From: Candidatus Fermentithermobacillaceae bacterium | GTDB taxonomy: Bacteria; Bacillota; Sulfobacillia; Fermentithermobacillales; DUSS01 | NCBI GenBank assembly: GCA_012842495.1 | Contig: DUSS01000008.1 | Location: forward strand, 1 to 64,000 | Reading direction: 5' to 3' | DNA: 64,000 nt | In this document: positions 8,866 through 17,710 of the stretch, piece after piece | How the letters are laid out: the number at the start of each line of letters is the position of its first letter | How positions within the stretch are numbered: position 1 is the stretch's first letter | Position numbers and translations under genes: made by a program | The notes under the pieces: model-generated | Databases searched by the model: none | What the model was told of the DNA's origin: nothing | The model's input: only the letters and a program-made list of their open reading frames with translations

Positions 8866-9114
8866 TCACGGAGACACCGCCTGTCTGACGAACTCGTCGA
8901 AAATTCTTGGTACATCCGAAGCCCGAATCCCCGTGAAATAGCGGTCGCCTATTCTGACCGTAACGCCTTCCTGGCACCTGCCCATGCAGAAACTCCCCCT
9001 AATGTCGACCTTACCAGGGGGGAGCGATTCGGCGAGTTTCTGAAATGCCTGTACCACCTCATCGGCGCCCTTCAGAAAGCAGGAGCTTCCCAGGCACACT
9101 TCGATGGTGATCAC
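8866..9114 (-). CDS. small thioredoxin-like [2Fe-2S] protein (NuoE C-terminal type)
   Basis: An 82-residue thioredoxin-fold ferredoxin with the four-Cys pattern of NuoE/HydC proteins: CLGSSC near the N-terminus and FCMGRC about 40 residues on. It lacks the N-terminal helical domain of full NuoE. It is the first gene of the minus-strand sensory hydrogenase unit and may feed electrons to or from that protein. The frame can extend upstream to 9162, but GTG 9114 directly follows GTGGAGG and begins right at the conserved fold, so I prefer it. Confidence 0.82.
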   Translation of the reverse strand: MITIEVCLGSSCFLKGADEVVQAFQKLAESLPPGKVDIRGSFCMGRCQEGVTVRIGDRYFTGIRASDVPRIFDEFVRQAVSP

Positions 9115-9339
9115 GGAGCCTCCACTCCCCATAGTGAAAACGTTCACTAAGTCCACTGTCATTGTATAGCTGCACGTTGTTGCAGTAAACCGTCAGAGAG
9201 AGGGTGCCCCGGCGGACTTGCCGTTACCTTCGCCCTTAAACGGTGTTTCGTGATGCCCGCAAAACCGGCGGCACGCCGTCGCCGGTGCTGTGCCTCGCCC
9301 TTCCGCTGTCGGAAGACGCGGTACTACAACATCTTGCCA

Positions 9340-10206
9340 TCATCGTTGCGACGGGAAGGGTCGAGCTTCGATGAACAGAAACAGCGGAAACTCGTTTCTC
9401 GCGGTGTTTTCTGCTTCAGCTCTCGGTCCGGGCTGGCTTTTCCTGTTTGAGATCCACTCTTCCAATCGGGTGACGCAGAAGCCGCAGTTGGTAAGGTGTT
9501 TGAAGTACCACTGCAGCGGCCTGTGAAAGGTGATGGTGTACACGTGAGGCCGAGATCCGGGGTGCATCTGGATCTTCGACGTCGATTCAGACATGTACCG
9601 GTCTAGCCGCCTGTACAGGATCCTGGCTTTCTCATCCCAGCCCCAGCTCGACATCCGCGGAATCCTGAAAGCCGGATGGTTGAGGACGATGTATGCTGCT
9701 CCCGATGGTCGAAGGACCCGCCTCAATTCGATGAAAACGCCTCTCACGTTCTCGATGTTTCCGAGGGCGAGGACCAACGCCGCTTTATCCACGCTTTCTG
9801 CGGGGAGAAAGTCGAGATTATCAGCGGATGACACTACGTATTCGATTTGACCTCCGGTAAAAGCCCCTTGTTTTGGCCGGACGGGTCGAGCGTGGTTACC
9901 GCTGCCGGGACCGGAGGGAGGAGGGAATCCGCGAGAGGGTGACTGCCCGTAGCCGGACAGTTCCCGGGCGATGGCGATGAGTTCCGGGGAAATGTCTACG
10001 CCGATCGCTTTCGCGGCGAACTTCGCGAACTCCCTGGTGAAAAAGCCCTGGCCGCAGGCAAGGTCGAGAACGATTTCGTCGGGTTTTAAATCCATCAGCC
10101 TCAGCAGGTTGGGTAGAATGACTTCTTTCTGGTAGGTGCCCTCCTCTTTCAGAAGGGCATTGTACCAGTATGCGACGTGTCCCCACGAAGTGTTCTTCCT
10201 CTTCAT
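9340..10206 (-). CDS. class I SAM-dependent methyltransferase
   Basis: 288 residues. The Rossmann-type motif I is LDLACGQGFF near residue 50, followed by the acidic ligand GVDIS and later motifs LALGNIEN and LRRVLRPSGAAYIVLNHP. Substrate unknown; the layout resembles the UbiE/Methyltransf_11 group. Odd point: between motif I and the SADNLDF strand sits a Pro/Gly/Arg-rich insert of about 35 residues (GYGQSPSRGF...), which looks like a loop expansion. ATG 10206 has GAGAGGG 9 bases upstream; the longer frame to 10278 is less likely. It lies alone, divergent from the protease gene. Confidence 0.75.
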   Translation of the reverse strand: MKRKNTSWGHVAYWYNALLKEEGTYQKEVILPNLLRLMDLKPDEIVLDLACGQGFFTREFAKFAAKAIGVDISPELIAIARELSGYGQSPSRGFPPPSGPGSGNHARPVRPKQGAFTGGQIEYVVSSADNLDFLPAESVDKAALVLALGNIENVRGVFIELRRVLRPSGAAYIVLNHPAFRIPRMSSWGWDEKARILYRRLDRYMSESTSKIQMHPGSRPHVYTITFHRPLQWYFKHLTNCGFCVTRLEEWISNRKSQPGPRAEAENTARNEFPLFLFIEARPFPSQR

Positions 10207-10414
10207 GCATCTAAGCCCTCTCGAAAGAAGATTCTTCGATTTCCCGCAGATCATATGCTGCCAGGTCGGCTGATACAAGGGGGACCCGCTTGCGCAGGGC
10301 GAAAAGGAAATCTCAGGGCGACGTCGAACTGCGTCGAATGACGGGTTGGAGCCCCGGAGAGGGGTGCAAGCCTAACTCGTGAAAAAGTCTAAAACATCAA
10401 GAGGGAGGTACGGA

Positions 10415-12133
10415 ATGTTTAGGAACAAGATTCTTAGCATCGGTCTGGCGGTCTTTTGCGTCCTTGCGTTGAGCTCATCAGCTCTGGCTTCCAACCTCGG
10501 TGACATAATCGCCGTTGAGAAGCCCTCCTTTGCCTCAGATCACCAGGCCAAACCAGCGGTCGACAATACGGAAAAGGCGCACGGGTCTGCAGCTGACAGG
10601 GACAAAAACAAGATCGCGGACGATTTGGACGACAAGATCGCCAAGACGGCCGGGGACGGCAAAATCGATGTCATTGTCCTGCTGAACGGCGATCCCGACG
10701 AGGGCATGCTCAAAGGTTTGTCCAACAAGGCGGGCGAGTTTAAGGCCAAAGTAGCCTGGCGGCATGCCATCAAGGGATTCGCGGCATCGCTTGCTCCGGG
10801 GCAGGTCAAGAAACTCGCCGAAGACCCTGCGGTAGTCAGAATCGACCTGGACCGGGAGGTTAGAGCGTTCCTCAACACCGCCACAAGCTGGACTGGTGTC
10901 CAGGCTGCCAGGACCGACTTCGGCGTAACCGGGGATAGAGATGGAAGCGAGACCACGTATTCCAAGAACGACGTGGTTGTAGCCATATTGGACACCGGAA
11001 TCGACGCTGCTCACGTGGACCTTGACGGCGGAAAAGTGATCGGCTGGTTTGACGCTGTGAACGGCCGAACCGCGCCGTACGACGACAATGGTCACGGAAC
11101 TCACGTTGCCAGCATCGTAGCGGGAACCGGAGAGGGCAATCCCCTTTACAAAGGCGTAGCGCCTGGGGCGGCGCTGGTCGGCATCAAGGTCCTGGATGCG
11201 AACGGAAGTGGAACCACCACCGGCATCATTTCGGGCATAGACTGGATGATCCAGAATAAGGCCACCTACAACATCCGCATCGGTAACATGAGTCTCGGGT
11301 CGGCCACCTCTTCCGATGGAACTGACAGCTTGTCGGTGGCCGTCAACAACGCGGTGAACAACGGCATCATCATGGTTGTGGCGGCGGGTAACTCCGGCCC
11401 CGCAACGTACACCATCGGTTCGCCGGCGGCAGCGGCCAACGCCATCACGGTGGGCGCGCTTTACGACCCTGGCGAGAAGGGCTGGGTTCTCGCTGAATTC
11501 TCCAGTCGTGGTCCTACCGCCGATGGCAGGGTCAAGCCGGATATCTGCACTCCGGGACGGAACATCACCGCTGCCAAGGCGGGTTCGGTCAACGGTTACG
11601 TAACGTACAGCGGAACGTCCATGGCGACGCCCTTCATGAGCGGTGTAATCGCGCTCATGCTGGATGCGAACTACAACCTTACCGACTCGCAGGTCAAGAA
11701 CATAATCTACTCGACCGCGAACGTGAAGGACTTCGGTCCGGCCGGAAAGGACATCGATTTCGGTTACGGCATCAGCCTGTGCTACAACGCCATCAAGCAG
11801 GCAGGTGGATACACGGGAAGCTTCTCTGACGGGCTCACCTTCGGTTACGTCAGTGACAGTCTGCCCGCACGCAGGACCAGCGATTACTGGACGTTTACCG
11901 TCACGGATACGTCCAAGCCCGTGGGGATCACGTTCATAATCCCCAACCATACGAGGCTCATCGACTTCGACATTTACCTGTATGACCCGGCGGGCAGTCT
12001 GCTGGCGTCGTCCGAGGGAACCAAGAGACAAGAGCAGATACTGATACTTCCAGCCGCTACCGGGACATATACTCTGGAGGTCTACTCCTCCCGGGGCTCC
12101 GGAGCGTACTGGTTCAACGTGTCGTACAGGTAA
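10415..12133 (+). CDS. secreted subtilisin-family serine protease with PPC-like tail
   Basis: S8 peptidase of 572 residues. A signal peptide (about 1-26, ending SSSALAS) is followed by an I9-type inhibitor propeptide (about 75-145), then the catalytic domain with Asp in AILDTGID, His in GHGTHVASI, the oxyanion Asn in AAGNSGP and Ser in GTSMATPFM. The last 110 residues look like a bacterial pre-peptidase C-terminal beta domain. I start at ATG 10415 because GGGAGGT lies 5 bases upstream and the signal peptide then begins MFRNK; the frame could open at GTG 10379. Likely role is extracellular protein breakdown for nutrition. Confidence 0.92.
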   Translation: MFRNKILSIGLAVFCVLALSSSALASNLGDIIAVEKPSFASDHQAKPAVDNTEKAHGSAADRDKNKIADDLDDKIAKTAGDGKIDVIVLLNGDPDEGMLKGLSNKAGEFKAKVAWRHAIKGFAASLAPGQVKKLAEDPAVVRIDLDREVRAFLNTATSWTGVQAARTDFGVTGDRDGSETTYSKNDVVVAILDTGIDAAHVDLDGGKVIGWFDAVNGRTAPYDDNGHGTHVASIVAGTGEGNPLYKGVAPGAALVGIKVLDANGSGTTTGIISGIDWMIQNKATYNIRIGNMSLGSATSSDGTDSLSVAVNNAVNNGIIMVVAAGNSGPATYTIGSPAAAANAITVGALYDPGEKGWVLAEFSSRGPTADGRVKPDICTPGRNITAAKAGSVNGYVTYSGTSMATPFMSGVIALMLDANYNLTDSQVKNIIYSTANVKDFGPAGKDIDFGYGISLCYNAIKQAGGYTGSFSDGLTFGYVSDSLPARRTSDYWTFTVTDTSKPVGITFIIPNHTRLIDFDIYLYDPAGSLLASSEGTKRQEQILILPAATGTYTLEVYSSRGSGAYWFNVSYR

Positions 12134-12159
12134 GCAATTCTGGTCTGAGTCACCAGCCC

Positions 12160-12187
12160 GGCGGGAGTGGCGGAAGCTGCTCCCGCC
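12160..12187 (+). terminator. hairpin after the protease gene
   Basis: GGCGGGAG (12160-12167) pairs perfectly with CTCCCGCC (12180-12187) over a 12-base loop, 26 bp after the protease stop. The following bases hold few T, so it is a weak intrinsic terminator; it sits between two convergent genes. Confidence 0.4.
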
Positions 12188-12299
12188 TGCGTCTTACGGA
12201 GTGTCTTCCGGGTTTCATGGCAGCTATACCACGTCGGTGCTCAAGGTTCACGTCTCGCACTTCAATCGTATCTTGTGGAACGCTCTTGTTCCATGGTCT

Positions 12300-13973
12300 T
12301 CAGCCGGTACCGGCCACCTTGGCCCACTCGTCCTTCAGAGTCACTATCCGGTTGAAGACGAGCTTCTCCGGGGTGGAATCCGGGTCGACGCAGAAGTACC
12401 CCTGCCGCAAGAACTGGTAACGAGTTCCCGGCGACGCCCCTGCCACGGACGGCTCGATCATGCACGACTGCAGCCGTTCCAGTGAATTCGGGTTGAGATC
12501 GCTCATGAAATCTTCGCGTTCATCGGGATTTTCGCTGAGGAACAGGTGGTCGTAGAGACGAACCTCTGCGGGGAGGGCGTGAGCCGCGGAAACCCAGTGC
12601 AGGGTGACTTTTACCTTTCGGTTAGCGCCGGGGCTGCCGCTCTTCGTGTCCGGGTCATAGGTGCAGTGGAGCTCGGTTACTTGCCCCGTCTGTTCGTCTT
12701 TGACCACGCGGTCGCACCTGATGATGTACGCGTTCTTGAGACGGACTTCCCGTCCTGGAGCTAAGCGGTAAAACTTCTTCGGTGGGTTCTCCATGAAATC
12801 GTCCTGCTCGATGTAGATGACCTTGGAGAACGGAACGCGTCGCGTCCCCATCTCCGGCTTCTCGGGGTTGTTTTCGGCCTCGAGCCATTCAACCTGGTCA
12901 TCGGGGTAATTATCGATGACCACCCGGAGCGGCCGCAGCACGGCCATTACCCTGGGTGCTCGCTTATTCAGGTCTTCCCTCACGCAATGTTCGAGAAGGG
13001 CGATATCTACGACACTGTTTCTCTTGGCTACGCCGATGCGGTCGCAGAAGTCGCGGATAGCCTCCGGCGTGTACCCGCGCCTTCGAAGACCCGAGATGGT
13101 AGGCATTCGCGGGTCATCCCATCCCGAGACGTAGCCGCGCTCTACGAGCTGCCTTAGCTTCCGTTTGCTCATGACGGTGTGGGTCAAATTCAACCGGGCG
13201 AACTCGATTTGCTTTGGCTTGACGGGTCCGTATTTAGAGAAGTCCACGTTTTCTATGAGCCAATCATAAAGCGGCCGGTGGTCTGCGAACTCCAGCGTAC
13301 ATATGGAATGCGTTATTTGTTCGATGGCGTCGGACAACGGGTGCGCGAAATCATATGTCGGGTAAATGCACCATTTGTCGCCCGTCCGGTGATGCGGGGC
13401 ATGGATTATCCTGTATAGCACAGGATCCCTCATATTGAGGTTGGGCGATGCCATATCGATCTTCGCTCTGAGCGTGCGTGCTCCATTTGGAAACTCTCCT
13501 GCCCGCATCCGTCGAAAGAGGTCCAGGTTTTCCTCCACGGAGCGGTTGCGATACGGGCTCTCTTTACCGGGCTCAGTGAGCGTACCGCGGTACTCCTTGA
13601 TTTCCTCGGGACTGAGGTCGCAAACGTAAGCTTTGCCTGCCTTGATGAGCTGAATGGCGAATTCGTAAAGCTCTTCGAAGTAATCCGAGGCGTAATAGCA
13701 ACGTTCATCCCAGTCGAATCCGAGCCAGCGGACGTCTTCTTTGATGGACTCTACGTACTCGACATCCTCCTTGGTCGGGTTCGTGTCGTCAAACCTTAAG
13801 TTGCAGAGCCCGCCGTTGGCCTGGGCGAGTCCGAAGTTCAAGCATATCGACTTGGCATGACCTATGTGAAGATAGCCGTTGGGCTCCGGCGGGAACCTGG
13901 TTTGTACCCGTCCGCCGTATTTGCCCTCTTTTAGATCCTCGGTGATGATGTCCTGGATGAAGTTTTCTGGCAT
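12300..13973 (-). CDS. glnS: glutaminyl-tRNA synthetase
   Basis: Charges tRNA-Gln directly; 557 residues, the usual GlnRS length. The class I signatures are HIGH (LHIGHAKS near residue 37) and a KMSKS variant (VMSKRKL near 270), and the C-terminal beta-barrel anticodon domains are complete. The sequence [14 protein letters not shown] is typical of GlnRS rather than bacterial GluRS. Start ATG 13973 follows GGGGTGGGT. Many Bacillota lack GlnS and use GatCAB, so its presence is of note. A TATAAT on the minus strand (14051-14056) about 80 bp upstream could be its -10 box. Confidence 0.96.
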   Translation of the reverse strand: MPENFIQDIITEDLKEGKYGGRVQTRFPPEPNGYLHIGHAKSICLNFGLAQANGGLCNLRFDDTNPTKEDVEYVESIKEDVRWLGFDWDERCYYASDYFEELYEFAIQLIKAGKAYVCDLSPEEIKEYRGTLTEPGKESPYRNRSVEENLDLFRRMRAGEFPNGARTLRAKIDMASPNLNMRDPVLYRIIHAPHHRTGDKWCIYPTYDFAHPLSDAIEQITHSICTLEFADHRPLYDWLIENVDFSKYGPVKPKQIEFARLNLTHTVMSKRKLRQLVERGYVSGWDDPRMPTISGLRRRGYTPEAIRDFCDRIGVAKRNSVVDIALLEHCVREDLNKRAPRVMAVLRPLRVVIDNYPDDQVEWLEAENNPEKPEMGTRRVPFSKVIYIEQDDFMENPPKKFYRLAPGREVRLKNAYIIRCDRVVKDEQTGQVTELHCTYDPDTKSGSPGANRKVKVTLHWVSAAHALPAEVRLYDHLFLSENPDEREDFMSDLNPNSLERLQSCMIEPSVAGASPGTRYQFLRQGYFCVDPDSTPEKLVFNRIVTLKDEWAKVAGTG

Positions 13974-14335
13974 TGAAGACCCACCCCATCAGCGGTTATA
14001 AACCCCAACCTGTCCGATGTTGCTGCCGGGCTCAGATTAAAACTGCATCAATTATAGCAAAAGTGACCCGGCGAGGTGAGCGTGCGAGTGTTCCATGGGG
14101 TCGGGTGTACCGGCTCTAGATTAGAAACTGTGGGACTCCCCATCCGAAGCAATAAAAGCACCTGGGGTAGGGTGAGGTAGGAAATCGCGGGGGCGCATCC
14201 AATTGCGGTTTGTGACAAAGCGACTCAAACCACGAAAGCAATGCACCCATGGAAAAAGGCATCACTGGTTCTCTCATCCATCAACCAGGATCTGAGTGAG
14301 CCGGTACCGGTGAGGCAAGAGGTCGAGTTAGAAGT
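13974..14335. other. intergenic stretch, no gene seen
   Basis: Between glnS and the lipoprotein genes no frame has coding character. Apart from the possible minus-strand -10 box of glnS at 14051-14056, I see nothing to annotate. Confidence 0.5.
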
Positions 14336-14364
14336 GAGGGCGGTCCTGCCGAAAGACCGCCCTC
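14336..14364 (-). terminator. perfect 10-bp hairpin after the lipoprotein genes
   Basis: GAGGGCGGTC (14336-14345) and GACCGCCCTC (14355-14364) form a perfect stem with a 9-base loop, about 40 bp downstream of the stop of the minus-strand lipoprotein gene. There is no clear U tract in either direction, so it may be a factor-dependent terminator or an mRNA-stabilising stem. Confidence 0.4.
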
Positions 14365-14406
14365 GACACGGAGACCGTCTTCAAGGACGGGCAGGCAGGT
14401 TCATCG

Positions 14407-15075
14407 CTAACGCCAGGGTCTCTCCTCGAGTCGGGGAGGAAAAACTCCCTCGTGTAGAACTTTTCCGGATTCATCGTATACGATAGCCTTGTCGGGAAAG
14501 TAATTTCCCCACTCGTGAGGTCCCGTCCACCAGAAGCCGTTCTTTATGACACAGCTGAACTCTTCGCCATCGCCACGCACGAGTACTACCTTTGCCGCTC
14601 GCGGGTCTACCGCCCAGCCGGCAGCGTAGATTCCAATTTCACCTCCGGGGGTGATCTCGCCTCCGAAGTCCGAACCCGTAATCGTGGGCCCCGAGCTCTC
14701 GGTCAACAACGGATAGCAGCCAACAGTCCCCGACCAAGCAGACTGGCCGTCTTCGCGAACCTCTCGAAGGTGTCCCCACACATAGTAAGTCAGGTCCGGT
14801 CGAAAAAGCGTAGTGGGATGGCGTGGGTTCCCCCGGCATGTCGCGACTACGAATAACCCGCCTTGGTACTCGTCTAGAACGTACCACGTGAGGTCCTTGA
14901 CCGACGTGAACGTCCGCTCAAGGGCCTCTTCAACGCGCTTCTTTACACCTTCCGGGATTTGACCTTCCTCGATAGGAACGGGCTTGAACTGCCGAACGCA
15001 TCCGAGGAAACAACCAGCCATCGTTAGAAGGGTCAGCAAAACAACTAGAGACGCCAACTTACTGCGTCCGGGCAC
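14407..15075 (-). CDS. putative lipoprotein, tandem duplicate copy 1
   Basis: 222 residues of unknown function. A signal sequence ends in a lipobox-like TMAGC near residue 22, so export and lipid anchoring are likely. The rest is soluble with aromatic-rich stretches (TYYVWGHLR, NGFWWTGPHEWG) conserved between the two copies. It starts GTG 15075 and is the downstream copy of a direct gene duplication; the first 50 residues of the two copies are nearly identical, while the middle (about 110-165) has diverged. No known domain recognised. Confidence 0.7.
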   Translation of the reverse strand: MPGRSKLASLVVLLTLLTMAGCFLGCVRQFKPVPIEEGQIPEGVKKRVEEALERTFTSVKDLTWYVLDEYQGGLFVVATCRGNPRHPTTLFRPDLTYYVWGHLREVREDGQSAWSGTVGCYPLLTESSGPTITGSDFGGEITPGGEIGIYAAGWAVDPRAAKVVLVRGDGEEFSCVIKNGFWWTGPHEWGNYFPDKAIVYDESGKVLHEGVFPPRLEERPWR

Positions 15076-15236
15076 CTGGGCATCAACCCCCTCTGGATAA
15101 TCTATTCTGTGCCGCCCGGTAATACCAGTCTCTTGGTGCGAGCCTCCAGCCTAAAAGAAATCAGGCATTATGTCCCCGCACCTTGTACTCGGGTATTTAG
15201 CCTCGTTGAATTCACCCGGATTCCGGCCCGTCACTC

Positions 15237-15902
15237 CTAGCGCGGAGGCTGCCTCCACGCAGGAGGAAAATCTCCCTCGTATAATGCTTTACCTGACTTA
15301 TCGTAGACCACAGCTCTGTCCGGGAAGTAACTTCCCCATTTATGCGGTCCGGTCCACCAAAATCCGTTCTTTACGGTGCAGTCGAACGCGCTACCGTCGC
15401 TGCGTATGAGCTGTATCTTTGTTGCCTGCGAGTATGTTACCCACCCCACGGCGTAGACTCCGAGCTCAGCCGCCGGGAAGACCCTACCTGCGAAATCATA
15501 TCCTCTGGGTGCAGATGGTGAAGCACTGGCCTGCAGTGGGCCGCGCCTGACAGGTCCTGACCACTCCGACCCAGCGTCTTCAGTGACCTGGCGAAGATGT
15601 CCCCAGACGTAGTAGGTCGTATCTGACTGGAAGTCTGTCGTGGGTAGGCGCGGGTTACCGCGGAACATCGCGACCACAAACAACCCGCCTTCGTACTCAT
15701 CCAGGACGCACCACGTCACGTCTGTGACCGAACTGAATGTGCGTTGAAGCTCCTCTTCAACGCGCTTCTTTACACCTTCGGGGATTTGACCTTCCTCGAT
15801 AGGAACGGGCTTGAACTGCCGAACGCATCCGAGGAAACAACCAGCCATCGTTAGAAGAGTCAGCAAAACAACTAGAACCGCCAACTTACTGCGTCCGGGC
15901 AT
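15237..15902 (-). CDS. putative lipoprotein, tandem duplicate copy 2
   Basis: 221-residue paralogue of the gene at 14407-15075, with the same signal sequence, lipobox (TMAGC), and C-terminal NGFWWTGPHKWG block. Function unknown. The upstream 60 bp are also shared between the copies (CAACCCCCTCT..GATAATCTATTCTG read on +), so promoter and ribosome site were duplicated with the gene and both copies are probably expressed alike. Start ATG 15902, with AGAGGGGG about 12 bases upstream. Confidence 0.7.
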   Translation of the reverse strand: MPGRSKLAVLVVLLTLLTMAGCFLGCVRQFKPVPIEEGQIPEGVKKRVEEELQRTFSSVTDVTWCVLDEYEGGLFVVAMFRGNPRLPTTDFQSDTTYYVWGHLRQVTEDAGSEWSGPVRRGPLQASASPSAPRGYDFAGRVFPAAELGVYAVGWVTYSQATKIQLIRSDGSAFDCTVKNGFWWTGPHKWGSYFPDRAVVYDKSGKALYEGDFPPAWRQPPR

Positions 15903-15960
15903 CTGGGCATCAACCCCCTCTAGATAATCTATTCTGTGCCGCCCGGTAACTCCAGCCTCT

Positions 15961-16369
15961 TGATGCAGTCAAATGGCTATTGCTGCAATGACTGCGGGGC
16001 GGATGTGAGCTGAAGTCCTGTCGAGTCTCCGCCGTGGTATACACTTCGCACGACCCATCCATCCTGGTTCCAATCTAACATAACTACGTGATAATCCCCT
16101 GTTTCGTGCGGGAAGACAATGCCGAACGAGCCTCCCGCCCCGAAGAAACCGGGTCAAGGATGAGGATACCACTCGCTCCCTCGCATGGTAAGTCTTATAC
16201 TTCCAGGTCAACTATAGATGACTTCCTCCGTTACCGTCAATATCCTGGCGAGCGGTCGGCCTATGTTAGTTGGACACCGCTATGCCTGAGGTGCCGGGGG
16301 GCAAGAAGACACGTTTTGTCGCGGCCGAGACCGCTTCAAACACGGAGGGTTGGGCGCGGGCGAAGAGAT
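15961..16369. other. intergenic stretch, no gene seen
   Basis: About 400 bp upstream of the lipoprotein unit and downstream of the phosphoesterase gene. Frames are broken and no family is recognisable; no strong hairpin with a T tract was seen. Confidence 0.45.
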
Positions 16370-17269
16370 TCAAGCCGTAAACCACCTGATGATAGCTACC
16401 TCAGGCCGGGAAAACAGCCTCACAGGCAGCCTTGATGTTCCGAGACCTCTGGTGATGAACATCGTGGTAGACCCGATGCGATACACTCCTTCTACGTATT
16501 TCGGCGGAAAACCTTGCCCGGGCACAAAAACCGCACCTAATCCAGGGATTTTTATTTGGCCGCCGTGGGTGTGGCCCGCCAGCACAAGATCGAAATCGTG
16601 TCTCGAAGCGAGTTCGAGAACAGAACCGGATGTGAACCGGGGCTTTTGCGAAGTCGCCACTTCCTTGCTACAGCTATCCCATGTGTCTTTGAATTGTGCT
16701 ACGGCTCGATTGCCGAAGGTTGGAGCATGACAGAGAAGGATCGATAGCTCGCCTTCGCTGGCCCCGTGGCCGGTCAAGAGTTCAGGATTCGGGGTGCCTA
16801 GATAGGGATCGTCCAGGCCTACGATGGAGACGCGCTTGCCTTTCTTACTCAAACTAACTTTCTTGTTATCGAGGATTGTCACGCCGTACTTGGACAACGA
16901 GGCATACAGTTCCCGAGTTACCGGAGCTATCTTGTCGTGATTTCCAGGGACGAAAAACCTCGGGGCTTCCGGGAGGCATTCGAGCAAGGAGTTCAGGGGC
17001 TCTATGGAAGTAGTATGTTCATCGACGAGGTCGCCGGTGAGAACCACCACGTCCACCTCCTTTCCAGCGATCAAATTCCTGATATGCTCCTGGTCTTTGC
17101 CGAAAAGCTGTCCGTGAAGGTCCGCAAGGTGCAGGATGACGACGGGCTCTCCGGAATCATCCGGGTCGCCGAGCTGTATGACAGTCAGTTGCGGCCACCT
17201 GGTCTCCCGGTACACCAGGAAAAGGGCAGTCAGAGTCAGAACCGCCAGAGCAACAAAACAGCACACCAA
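16370..17269 (-). CDS. membrane-anchored metallophosphoesterase (YkuE/YaeI-like)
   Basis: 299 residues: one N-terminal membrane helix (about 1-20) and a calcineurin-like phosphoesterase domain with the full metal-binding set: ADLHG, TGDLVDE, GNHD, LCHAP and GHTHGGQ. This is the YkuE-type family; some members act on lipids or cell-surface phosphoesters, but the substrate is unknown. The start appears to be TTG 17269 with AAAGGGG upstream, giving VCCFVAL directly into the helix. Single gene. Confidence 0.85.
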   Translation of the reverse strand: MVCCFVALAVLTLTALFLVYRETRWPQLTVIQLGDPDDSGEPVVILHLADLHGQLFGKDQEHIRNLIAGKEVDVVVLTGDLVDEHTTSIEPLNSLLECLPEAPRFFVPGNHDKIAPVTRELYASLSKYGVTILDNKKVSLSKKGKRVSIVGLDDPYLGTPNPELLTGHGASEGELSILLCHAPTFGNRAVAQFKDTWDSCSKEVATSQKPRFTSGSVLELASRHDFDLVLAGHTHGGQIKIPGLGAVFVPGQGFPPKYVEGVYRIGSTTMFITRGLGTSRLPVRLFSRPEVAIIRWFTA

Positions 17270-17389
17270 TGGAAAAACCCCTTTACGCGATCACGTGTGT
17301 CATCACCGTGATCAAGAACTTCCTGCCCAGGAGCATCCCACAGCGCCGGCGTGTGCGGCACGTTTCATCATACCCTCTTATGGTTCAAT

Positions 17390-17646
17390 TACGAAATACC
17401 CGGCAGGGTATTCCTCCGAAGTACATCCGGCAGCTGATGGCCATCCTCACGAAAAGGAGATGGATGACTTCTCAGTGCGGAGCCCGGGGTGGAGTAAAGC
17501 TCGCGGTCAGTCTCGAATCGATCACGGTGAAGGAAGTGATCGAGCTTGCCCAGGGGCCCCTTCTCGTGAAAGAATGCCTGGCCCGGGCTTATCCCTGTGA
17601 GCGCAGAGAACGCTGCCCGCTTCTCCTGGTCTGGTCTCAGGCTCAA
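17390..17646 (+). pseudogene. truncated Rrf2-family Fe-S regulator
   Basis: Read in the frame of position 17401, this stretch matches the second half of Rrf2 winged-helix regulators: RQGIPPKYIRQLMAIL, then GARGGVKLA, then ITVKEVIELAQGPL. A three-cysteine loop follows (C-x6-C-x5-C, ending ERRERCPL), as in Fe-S-binding Rrf2 proteins such as NsrR and IscR. The N-terminal helix-turn-helix start is missing, no start codon or ribosome site fits, and the end runs into the 3' end of the amidohydrolase gene on the other strand. It appears to be a decayed gene. Confidence 0.65.
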
Positions 17647-17710
17647 AGAAACAGAGATAGTTTGCCTAAAGCCGCGATCGGCAGCGAACATTCAGGGTCA
17701 GCCCCGCGCT

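Larger units (their letters stand above)
14407..15960. repeat. direct tandem gene duplication, 827 bp unit
   Basis: Starts of the two lipoprotein genes are 827 bp apart, and similarity runs from about 60 bp upstream of each start through the whole coding region. Near-identity in the signal peptide region and flank against divergence in the centre suggests either a recent event with selection on the middle or partial gene conversion. Confidence 0.8.

Noticed and set aside
10279-10414. Cyclic-di-GMP (GEMM) riboswitch before the protease
   Set aside because: GCAGGGCGAAAAGG recalls part of the motif, but the second core (GACGCAAAGCC-like) is absent.
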